Made by a program: the position numbers and the translations under genes. The notes below the pieces were generated by a model. That model was not told where the DNA came from and searched no databases. It saw only the letters and a list, made by a program, of their open reading frames with translations. A stretch of DNA of 64,000 nt from Talaromyces rugulosus (Eukaryota > Ascomycota > Eurotiomycetes > Eurotiales > Trichocomaceae), in the NCBI RefSeq assembly GCF_013368755.1, contig NC_049561.1:372001-436000 (forward strand), written 5' to 3'. This document shows positions 20,221 through 29,524 of this stretch, piece after piece; position 1 is the stretch's first letter, and each line of letters starts with the position of its first letter.

Positions 20221-21252
20221 CTAAGACAAAGGGTCTGTGACAGCAATGTTCTTGATACCAAGTCCATTAAGAAGCATATTCCTCAATCTGGCGTCTGTCT
20301 GCTTAACCTCAGCCGAGTCGCCAATATTGGGTAGGCGGAATTCAGTGGCCTTCTGCCCCAACTGTTCAAGGGCTTCGTCGAATCCACCAGGGGTGTGAAT
20401 GTTGAGCATCAGGGCAGTCTCACTGTCAACACGGTGAGATGAAGGAGTGCCTTTGGGAATGAAAACTAGAGCACCCTTGCTGCATCGTTCAATGCGGTCT
20501 CCAAGCAAGAAAGTGCAATCTCCGCTGAGGATATAGAAGACTTCGTCATGGTCATTGTAAATGTGAGGCGAGCTGATGACTCCCTTGCGCAAGTTGAGCT
20601 GTAGCATGGTGTAGCTTTCTCCAGTCTGTTTGCTTGATCCAAGTACAGACCAGAGTCCGTCCTTGTACCAGTAGCTAGGCACGCCTTTGGCGTGTGCCGT
20701 AAATGGGAATATGGTAGCTCCAGGGGTTGGGCGCGTGGACATGATGCCCGGCCGAGCCTTGTCAATAAAGGGCATGCCAAGTACGGCAGTCTGACCGTAG
20801 TCGGAAGCCAGCTTGCGCACCAGATGAGGAGGAGGCAGTGGAACACCGGGAGGGGGTGGCTCATTGCGGTCAGCTGGGTGGGCGATGCCGGTCAGCAGGA
20901 CTTCGAAGCCAGCCGGCAGGTAGAAATTCAACAGCTGCGTGTCTTCCTCATCAACGGTGAAGGAGTGTTCTGTCAGTCGGGGAATAGCGACAAATGTGCC
21001 AGGCCCAGCAGGCAAGCCATCGTTTCCACCGGCGTTGAAGGTGCATTTGCCGGACACGACGTAGAGACCTTCGTCCTGGGTATGGGTGTGAGTGCATGGG
21101 CCACCGCCACCACCGCTATGAACAATTTGGTCGAGTAAAGTGAAGACATTGTCTGTTTGTACCCCAGTGGCCATGGTGCGCCAGAGGTTGCCAATCTGCC
21201 AGTAGGCAGGGGCATCATCTGCATGGGTAATCATAGCCCGTGCGGTCACCAT
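20221..21252 (-). CDS. Bicupin dioxygenase, quercetinase (quercetin 2,3-dioxygenase)-like
   Basis: Single exon, 343 aa. The frame extends to 21273 only through a TTG; the first ATG is 21252-21250. Two cupin barrels are visible. In the N-terminal one, CTHTHTQDEGLYVVSG supplies His55, His57 and Glu61, and His96 (RLTEHSF) would complete a 3-His/1-Glu metal site. In the C-terminal one, SPHIYNDHDEVFYILSG supplies His230, His235 and Glu237, and His273 follows in SSHRV. This arrangement matches fungal and bacterial quercetinase-like bicupins, which use a divalent metal to cleave the flavonol C-ring with release of CO. Spacing in the second site is not the standard HxH, so that site may be altered. 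It is divergent from the FAD monooxygenase, with a TATATAAG box about 135 bp upstream of the ATG. Substrate is inferred only from family; other cupin dioxygenases or isomerases remain possible. Confidence 0.8.
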   Translation of the reverse strand: MVTARAMITHADDAPAYWQIGNLWRTMATGVQTDNVFTLLDQIVHSGGGGGPCTHTHTQDEGLYVVSGKCTFNAGGNDGLPAGPGTFVAIPRLTEHSFTVDEEDTQLLNFYLPAGFEVLLTGIAHPADRNEPPPPGVPLPPPHLVRKLASDYGQTAVLGMPFIDKARPGIMSTRPTPGATIFPFTAHAKGVPSYWYKDGLWSVLGSSKQTGESYTMLQLNLRKGVISSPHIYNDHDEVFYILSGDCTFLLGDRIERCSKGALVFIPKGTPSSHRVDSETALMLNIHTPGGFDEALEQLGQKATEFRLPNIGDSAEVKQTDARLRNMLLNGLGIKNIAVTDPLS

Positions 21253-22009
21253 GTTGTTGGATATGATTGACAATTGGGGGAATATATTAAATGTATGGTT
21301 TTTTTAAGGTTACTCGGTGTTAATTGAGATATAAATTGGTGCTAGAACAAAGAGTTATTCGGAGCACCTTTGGCCTCTACCTTATATAGAGACCGATTCA
21401 GGCGCAGGCGTAACGTTGGGAGCCACACATCCGAACCGCGCTCCACGTTCAAAATAATTCCGACTTCTGAGATCATCATCCGAGTATCCAGGGCAAAAAA
21501 AAAAAGACTCAAGACACCAAGAATGAGAGAAAATCCACACCATCCGATCCCGATCCCGATCCGGCAATTTCCTAATCAGGCAAGGCTAGCCATCGTGACA
21601 CACGCGGCCCTAACCCAACTCCCCAACGACCCCACGCCGCGAACCACTTTATCCGGCACACAAACTTCGATGCATCTGCATGGCGCTCGGCTTTAATAAT
21701 GAGCGTAGCGTTACTAAGCGTTAGCTACCCGGATCTTAATTGTTCTCCGGCAATGCGGTACGTAGTGGTTTCCTACTAGCAAACAAAGGAGTGGATGTCT
21801 GCCGAGTAAGCCTGCCACCGTCGCCGATCTGTTTAGTGTCTTACCCCGAGGGGGGTTAATAATACCCCGAGGGGTTGTGGTTAAAAAGAACTCAAAGATC
21901 AATGACATCGCGCTAGGATTGTCTCAACTCATGGGAACCCTTTCGCTATTTCTCAAAGAACTAGTAGCCGGAAGGAAGCCTACCACCATTATAACTCATC
22001 ATTGTCATC
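21253..22009. promoter_or_regulatory. Shared divergent promoter, bicupin / FAD monooxygenase
   Basis: This 757-bp region separates the two divergent starts. On the bicupin side TATATAAG lies at 21382-21389 (minus strand). On the monooxygenase side two identical CCCCGAGGGG palindromes lie at 21844-21853 and 21865-21874, about 136-166 bp before the ATG. The layout suggests joint control of the pair. No gene lies inside. Confidence 0.55.
21844..21874. promoter_or_regulatory. Two identical CCCCGAGGGG near-palindromes, 21 bp apart
   Basis: CCCCGAGGGG occurs at 21844-21853 and again at 21865-21874. Both are preceded by TA, and the 21-bp centre spacing (two helical turns) puts them on one DNA face. 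Each contains an AGGGG (stress-response-element-like) core and dyad C4/G4 arms. Likely a cooperative site for a zinc-finger activator. The factor is unknown; the nearby C2H2/Zn2Cys6 regulator is a candidate by proximity. Confidence 0.45.
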
Positions 22010-23294
22010 ATGGTAGTTCCTGAGTTCCATGAAGCACACATCCTTATCATTGGTGCGGGGCCAGGCGGCCTTGTGCTCGCACAGTGTCTGAAACGGATGG
22101 GAATATCCTTCGAGATCTTCGAGCGCGAGGATGGGCCCCGAATGCAGGGATGGGCCGTCGCTTTAATTGAGTATGTGCACTCTGTGGCTAATGTTTAGTT
22201 GTCTTTAAGCGGTTTTTAATTAGCTCTAGATCTCTTGAAGACCTGAAAGAGATGCTCCCATCGGACATTTACGCCAATCTTCCTACTTGCAGTGTTAATT
22301 ACGGCTCAGGTCTTACGGATAGACTAGCTCTGATAGACGGTATCACGGGCGAGACGGCCGGGGTTGTGGGTGATGGGAAACCATTTCTCCGTGCCGGCCG
22401 GCAGGGTCTTCGCGCAGTCCTGCGCGAGGGTCTAGACGTGCAAATGGCTAAAGTTTTTACCCACTACGAAGTGATTCCAGGCCAAGGGGTTATTGCGCAT
22501 TTTGAAGACGGCACCACAGCGAAAGGAACGCTACTCGTTGGTGCTGACGGCTCGAGAAGCCACGGTGAGTATAATTTCTTTCTCCCCACAAGTATTTATA
22601 CTAAAAAAAAGAGGAAACAGTGCGCTCGCAGCTTCTTCAAAATGAAAATCCTTTAATACAAAGTCAGTTTGTGAATGTTGTCGGGGAGCTTGATCTTAGC
22701 CCGGACGTGTACAAGCCCATTGAAGAGTTGGGATCGGCCGGAGTATTGGTATATCGGCCGGGTCTTCGGTATCTGATCGGCCGTCTGGGTATCGATTCAG
22801 AACTCCAGATATCTAAATACTACTGGGCGGCATGTGCTGCATCTGACACTCCGGTCAAGGACTCGGAATGGGTCGCGAATGCGCCCAAAGAGGAGCTCTA
22901 CAAACGCGGCGTTGAGACCACCAAGGGGCTCCCATCTTTTCTCACGGATATTGTTCGCGCAACCAGTGCAAACCAAATGCTCCAACCGCCTCTCCGTTTT
23001 GTTGAGTTCCACTTCAACGGCGATGAGAGCCTGCCCCTAGCTGATCATGTCACGGTATTAGGCGATGCAGCGCACACCATGGTTCCTTTCTTCCTCGCTG
23101 GAGCGAACTCGGCAGTTAAAGATGCCTGCGATCTGGCCAAGGCATTGCAGAAATTTCCCGGCCGTGCTGGCCTGCGAAGGGCGCAAGAGACTTATGAGAG
23201 CATCATGGTGAAACGGAGCAAAGAGATGGTGCTAAAGAGTCGGGCGCAGGGTGAGTTGGACAATTTGAACCAGGTTTTGGAGAGGGTTAAGTAG
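22010..23294 (+). CDS. FAD-dependent aromatic-type monooxygenase (salicylate/3-hydroxybenzoate hydroxylase superfamily)
   Basis: Three exons: 22010-22170, 22230-22564 and 22621-23294; 389 aa, with consistent phases. The N-terminus has the dinucleotide-binding motif IIGAGPGG (residues about 13-20) with an acidic strand end EIFERE. The middle has VGADGSRS, the DG motif shared by class A flavoprotein monooxygenases. The C-terminal half has VTVLGDAAHTMVPFFLAGANSAVKDACDLAKAL, the GD motif contacting the FAD ribityl chain. Family role: NAD(P)H- and O2-dependent hydroxylation of phenolic or polyketide-derived rings, usually cytosolic. Length is slightly short but all three fingerprints are present. 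It is paired head-to-head with the quercetinase-like bicupin, next to a dienelactone-hydrolase relic and a pathway-type regulator, all of which suits a small aromatic catabolic locus. The exact substrate cannot be read from sequence. Confidence 0.87.
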
Positions 23295-24783
23295 TTGAGG
23301 GTAATTATTACATGTAGAAGACATTGTTCTTGCAATGCATCAATTGATATAAATAACATGGGCTAATACATGTAGAGCTACTAGTATCAATTGAATTGAT
23401 ATATAAGCGTAACATGACGCAATATTACAGCAACCAACAAATTTAAACCCTCAATAATATAATTTTGTTGAAAATAAAATATTTCTCGATCAAATAATTA
23501 TTTCTCCACGGGCTATTGGGTCAGGATACTCTTCATATCCTATTTCTGGCACGTTCAAGTACGTCAACAACATTTCGATATTACCGGGACCCAAGTGCTA
23601 TCTACATGTCACACGAGAAATTATATATATAGATTAAAAGCACTCATGTAAATTTCCAGAGAAGAGCAAGCGTACCAAATATACAAATTGATTGACTCCC
23701 CGTTTAGATACATACATAATGTTAATGTGGCACACTATCAGTATCAAAAACACTTCAATTGAGATTAAGCCAATCAGACGACGGCCTCAGGCCCTCGTGG
23801 TGTGACGAAATAGCGTCGATCTAGCAAAATGCCGTAATTAAACGGAAACGCAGCCGGCTCACTACCAACTATACGTGGTACGTAATTGATGCTGAGGCCT
23901 TTTATTCAATTATGCTGGCCCATGGCATCTGCTATTTTTAACACTACTTCACCATCAATTGTGCATGAAAGAATGTCGTTTTCTCTCTTTGTGGCTCGGC
24001 GGGTGGGTTCTCCGACCACGGGCCGTGATTGGCCCAGGCGTCCATTGTAGTCTCGGGCGGCGCAACACGGCCCCACTTGGCGCCCGAATAGACACTGCTG
24101 ATTGGGCCGGTGTCGGTACTACGGGCCGTGGCAATTTCGCCAGAACGGGTCAGGCACGCCCCAAACACAAACACGCACGCTCCTTCTCCCTGCTGGCCAA
24201 ACTCGCCTCCAGACGGCTTCACCACATACTATTCCTGCACCCTCTCGCTGCCTGCCTGCTTCTGCCAGCCACTGCCATCCATCCCTGCTGGCCATGCCGT
24301 TCGCTTGACTTTTGATCAATTAATTAATTACTTCGTCTTTGCCAACTGCACCACATTCTCTTCTCGTACAGTACACTCGGTTCATTCGGCCGCGCTGCTC
24401 TTCAGTCACTCCTTTTTTGACCACTTCCAGCTTCCTGGCTTCATTCATTCAATTTTTTTTTCACTCTCCATTTTCTCTCTCTCTTTTTCTTCTTCTCTCT
24501 CTCGCTCGTTCTCTAATAATTAATTCAAACTTCGCTGGAATTTCAGGCCAATGACCGACGGTGTCTGTGAATGAGATCGGAATTCTCCCCTTTTTCGCCG
24601 CATACCTTGCCCCCCTCATCTTTCTTCAGCATTCCTCGCGCCATCTTCGCGTTGACGAGCCCGCAATTTATACCAGACCGACTCCCGCTTCTTTCGACTG
24701 ACTACAAGAGACTGCAGTGATCTCAGAAGACATCGTGGCCTGGCAATCAAGTATTTAAACGGTCTGTCGTCGCTGCCGATGCG
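23295..24783. other. Intergenic region and rax2 promoter
   Basis: The first 650 bp are AT-rich with short palindromes (around 23380-23403). Closer to rax2 the sequence becomes GC-rich. It carries a CCAATCAG at 23770 and two inverted CCAAT boxes (ATTGG at 24028-24032 and 24101-24105), then long pyrimidine-rich runs at 24440-24510. No gene is supported. Confidence 0.5.
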
Positions 24784-27700
24784 ATGAGGGCCTCCTCGGT
24801 GTTTAGGCCTGCGACGGCAGCTGCAATAACTCTTGCGCAAATATCAGCCATTCACGCATTTACAGCCACTCCGGTCTCGATACCTGACCTCGATCTGTCG
24901 CCTCTCGGTAGGCTGGCATTGACGGGCGATTTCGACTCCATCTCGCTTTACTCCTACCTACAACAATCCGAATCCGTCCCGTCGACAAACGGCTCCCAGT
25001 CCCTACTCACCTCTCTCCCCAATGGCGTCCTTACCACCCTCTCATCTGCCGACGCCGACATATTGGCCATGTGCCCGTGGACGCGTAAGGATGGCACCTT
25101 TGCCGGGCTCATTGTTGGTGGCAATTTCACAAGCTTTGGCGACACCAAAGCGGTGGGGATAGCTTCTTACGATCCAGCCACAAATACTGTGCATGATATG
25201 CCAGGGCTTTCCGGAACTGTGCGGTCTTTGGTGTGCGACCAGGACTCGGATTCCGTCTACGTTGGGGGCAACTTCACCGTGAAGAATTCAACAAATGCAA
25301 TGGTTTGGAAAGGAAGTACGGGCTGGCAGGCACTCCCTTTTGGTGGCTTCAACGGCCCTATCTCAGCCATAGTCCAAAATCCCGATGGCCATTTGATTTT
25401 TGGTGGTAGTTTTGATGCGCTAGGAAACACTACCACGCCCAAACAAAACTTTTCGCAAATCGTCAACCTATCGACTGCTAATATTTCTAGCGATGCCCAA
25501 ACTACCTTGTCTGGCTTCATCGACCCTCGAAACATCATCTGTTCCGCTGAAAAGAGTGACAGTGCAGGAAATACATGGCTACTAGACGACTATTCACCAG
25601 GATTCTGGAGAGCTGATATGGGCTTCACTTTCTACCCGACAAAGGTTCGGCTGTACAACACGCATTACCAGGGAAGAGGCACCAAATCATTCCGCTTTCA
25701 GGCTCTCCCGGACACTGGAATTATGAACTTGACCTACACCGATCCATCGACAGGCAAAACCGTATCTTGTGATGCCGAGTGCCCCCTCTCTAGTGATACT
25801 TCCGAGGCCTATCAGGATTTCGAATTAGTCAACCCCGTTGGCATGTCCAGTTTCATGATTCAGATTTTGGATTGGTACGGCCAAGGTGCTGGTCTCGATG
25901 GTGTTGAGATCTTTCAAAATGAAATCTACACCTATGCGATCAACGACTACAATGAGCCCACCTGTGCAGGAATCGATTATCCCTCGGCAGCCTTGACTAC
26001 TGGTGACTGGGCCGTAACCCCTGCTGGCTCCTCGGCAGTCGCATCGACATCCTATTTGACGGCCAAGGCATCGGGTTCCTCGAGTTTGTCTGTCACTTTC
26101 CGACCTGACATTACGCAATCAGGGAACTACACCATTCTTTTTTACACCCCTGGCTGTTCTTTGGATGGTACATGTGACTCTAGGGGTAGAGTAAACGTCA
26201 CCGCAACCTTGTCCTCCAGCACACAACCCGTGGAAAAGTTTTTTTGGCAGACAAATGAAGACGAAAATTATAACTTTGTCCACACTGGCTACGTGGAGGC
26301 AAGCAGTGATAGTTTCCGTCCCGAAGTCACTATGACTCTTGCTGATGGACAAGGCGAAGCCACAATGGTAGCCTATCGAGTTGCCTTCAAACTCATTTCC
26401 TCCACCGGCGGCTTGAATGCGTTGTACGACTATGACCCCACCAAGAAAACAACAGACACAGACTTTGCATCCGACGATATCGACTTAATTGGCACAAACC
26501 TGAATACAGGAGCGATTATCCACAGCATGGTTCAGTCGGGAGACACTACTTTTGTGGGAGGCAACTTTTCAGACAGTTCTTTCCGTAACATCATGTCTTT
26601 TACAAGTGGCAATGCCACTTCTCTCAGTGATGGTGGATTGAATTCCTATGTTCAGTCGCTTCTTCTTCTCGATGACATCATTTACGTCGGAGGAAATTTT
26701 ACCGACACTGCACAAAGTGGAACCAAAGACCTGAACTATATCGCTGCCTATTCTCCTTCCAGCAAGTCGTGGTCTTCCTTGGGTGCGGGTGTGAATGGTC
26801 CCGTTACTTCGGTCGTGTCGTTCCCAGTAAATGGAACCAATGGAACAACAGAGACTGCAATTGCAGTAAACGGTCAGTTTGATCAGATACTGGCATTTGG
26901 CTCCAACTCATCGGTGACCGTGACCGGGTTCGCTGTGTGGGTTCCATCTCAGAAGAACTGGCTGCAAAATGTTGACAGCTACCCAATGGCCTACTATGGG
27001 CAGCTAATGGCCACTGCCGACATTGGCAACAACACGACTATTCTGGCTGGTTCCCTAACTTCTGATGGTATTTCCTCGAGAGGTGTGGTATCCTTGGACG
27101 ACTCTAACCAGCTTGCTTTGCAACCACTGCCCGTCGATATTTTGGCAAGCAAGACCGGTAGCTCTGTTTCTAAACGCGACACTACGTCCCAGGATTCGAC
27201 AGAGGTAGTGATTGGTTTATTCGACACGACTAATGGACGTAATCTCACAATTTTTGGCGGTCAGTTCACCGCCAAAACTAGCGACGGTTCAACGATCCAG
27301 AACCTTTTGTTTGTAAACGGCTCCGATAGTGACAGCGTGACCGGGATCCCCTCAGGAGTCAATAGCAGCTCAACTTTTACCACTCTCGCCGTGGCCGAGG
27401 ACACATTGTTTGCCGGTGGCATAGTCACCGGCAAAGTCGGATCCTCTAGTCTCAATGGTCTCGTGGTCTATGATTTGGTCAACTCGGCTTTCGCTTCGTC
27501 TCAGCCTCCCGCGCTGACTGGAGACAACGTTGTAGCGAACTCTATCGCTGTTCGCCCTAGCTCCACGGAGGTATACGTAGGAGGCGCCTTTGATGCTGCT
27601 GGAGCGTTGCCTTGTCCTGCTGTTTGTGTTTGGGATACGTCTTCGGGCCAGTGGAGTCGGCCTGGGGCTAACATGCAGGGAGTCGTGACCTCTCTTCAAT

Positions 27701-28515
27701 GGGTCGGCAAAGACGAGCTGTACGTTTTTGGAAACCTCACGGTCCAGGATAATACCACCTCGATTGCTACCTACGATGCTAGTTCGCAGAAATGGTCTGC
27801 CGTGGATGGTGCTTCATCGCCTGCAATTCCTGGACCGGTGACTGCTTTCGGCGCGGCAGCTACAGATCTCTCATCGTATTGGGTGGCCGGGCAGTCATCG
27901 AACGGGTCAACTTTCCTTGTACAGTATGATGGCTCGCAATTCAACAGCGCCGGCCAGATTTTTGGCAAATCGACATCCATTCTCGGTCTGCAAGTGATTG
28001 GACTCAGCACGGCGCATACAAGCACGGATGTTCTGGATGATGATCAAATTCTTTTGGTCACTGGCCAGCTGGAGATTCCTGGATTTGGAAATGCGTCGGC
28101 AGCGCTCTATAACGGGACCACCTTGACGCCTTTCATTCTGTCATCCAGGTCGGACGGCCAGCCCGGTAGCATTCAACAGATGTTTACCGAAAATAAAAAC
28201 ACCTTCAAGGGTGACAGTAAGTACCTATAGCATTTTATTTGCGGAAGGATTTGAATAGCTAACTGATGACTTGCAGCTTCTCACCATCTCTCTGTTGGAT
28301 TGGTAATTCTCATCTCTTTCTGTATCGCGCTCGGCTGCGTCTTCCTCATTGTTGTCATTGGCGTCATTCTCAACAAGATCCAGCGTCGCCGACAAGGCTA
28401 TGTGCGCGCGCCGACCGCATACAACTCGGACCGGCCTACAAGCATGCGACGCGTCCCACCTGAGTATTTACTAGATTCACTCCGACAACGCACCGGCGGG
28501 GTGCCAACTATTTAG
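24784..28515 (+). CDS. rax2: Cell polarity/morphogenesis protein Rax2
   Basis: Two exons, 24784-28216 and 28277-28515 (60-nt intron, GTAAGT...TTGCAG); 1,223 aa. Residues 1-25 form a signal peptide. The large extracellular part has repeated VGGNFT/GGNFS motifs (IVGGNFTSF, VYVGGNFTV, FVGGNFSDS, IYVGGNFTD), the kelch-like beta-propeller blades of Rax2, with many N-glycosylation sequons. Residues about 1152-1177 are a single transmembrane helix (from GLVILISFCIALG), followed by a basic juxtamembrane segment and a ~45-residue cytoplasmic tail containing RRVPPEYLLDSLRQRTGG. Rax2 proteins mark cell tips or bud sites and link to Rho/Bud GTPase polarity modules in yeasts and hyphae. The intron separates the ectodomain from the membrane anchor; reading through it would give a protein truncated before the anchor. 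Confidence 0.93.
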
Positions 28516-29267
28516 TTGGATTTCACCGTCTATGGATTCGATATCGATATCGATTTCGTTCTGCTCGTGATATGTCTATGCTAGGTTTCAATTTGGCGTT
28601 TGGAGCAATTTTTTCTTATACCCTGCTAATGTGTAGCGATTTGTATCTCCGTGTTGATGCGGAGGAATTTCTGTGTGTCATCATGCACCGTTACCCTCTC
28701 TGTCGATATTTCCTCACATTTTTTTATTATTATATCTGTCTTAGTCTAGTCTGGGGGGATCAGCGAGAATCGCCATGTACATACCCAGAGATTCGTGGCA
28801 TAATGATGGTAATGCCTGGGACTGGATGACAATGCATATACTAGTTAGTACCGTACCTATTGCGCAACATCATGTAATAGTAGATGCAATAGTAGATGTA
28901 ATTATCACAATCAACCAGCGACTAGCAGCAGGCGACAGCTGGACTCGCATCGAGCGACATGCAGCTGTTTTGTCTAGTGAAAGCGTGTGCAGATGTGACT
29001 CATCCATGCATGCATGCAATAAACATGTGTCGATAGAGGATAGAGTATGATCCGAGAACGTAGCATTCGATCGATGCATTCTCCAATTCCAAAGTCATAT
29101 AGCTAGACATAATAAATACATTATTATAAATGGTTAATATCAACAATATAATAATACTAACATCAATCTTGTAGAGCTTTCTACAGCCAACCAGGAGCTC
29201 GGGCCGTCCCCCGCACCAGCACCTCTTTCTCTCTCGGCCGGGTCAGGGACAGACAGCTCTCTCCTAA

Positions 29268-29281
29268 CTCTCTCTCTCTCT
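29268..29281. repeat. (CT)7 microsatellite
   Basis: Seven CT units in a pyrimidine-rich promoter stretch upstream of the Zn2Cys6 regulator. Confidence 0.75.
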
Positions 29282-29468
29282 GTCAATCTCTTCAAAAATC
29301 ATGCGGCCTCCTTTGAAACCCGACTGCGACGCAATTCTCACGACTCTGTAGGCCAGTGGGCATAGCGCTGGTGCTCATGTAGCCCCGTCGTCCTCGTCTA
29401 ACTGATTTTCCCCACCCCGCAAAGCCCCGGCTGGGCCAGACCGACCGAACACGAGAAATGGCCCAGTG

Positions 29469-29486
29469 ATTATTATTATTATTATT
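29469..29486. repeat. (ATT)6 microsatellite
   Basis: Six ATT units about 40-55 bp before the regulator's ATG, probably in its 5' leader. Confidence 0.75.
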
Positions 29487-29524
29487 ATATTATCATCGTT
29501 ATTAGCTCGCCTCGCTAGACTGGG

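Larger units (their letters stand above)
28516..29524. other. Intergenic region upstream of the Zn2Cys6 regulator
   Basis: Rax2 3' flank and promoter of the next gene. It contains a (CT)7 tract at 29268-29281 and an (ATT)6 tract just before the next start. Short open frames here are not protein-like. Confidence 0.5.

Noticed and set aside
23377..23405. Palindromic AT-rich stretch that could be a transposon terminal repeat
   Set aside because: No partner copy, target-site duplication or transposase-like sequence was found nearby.
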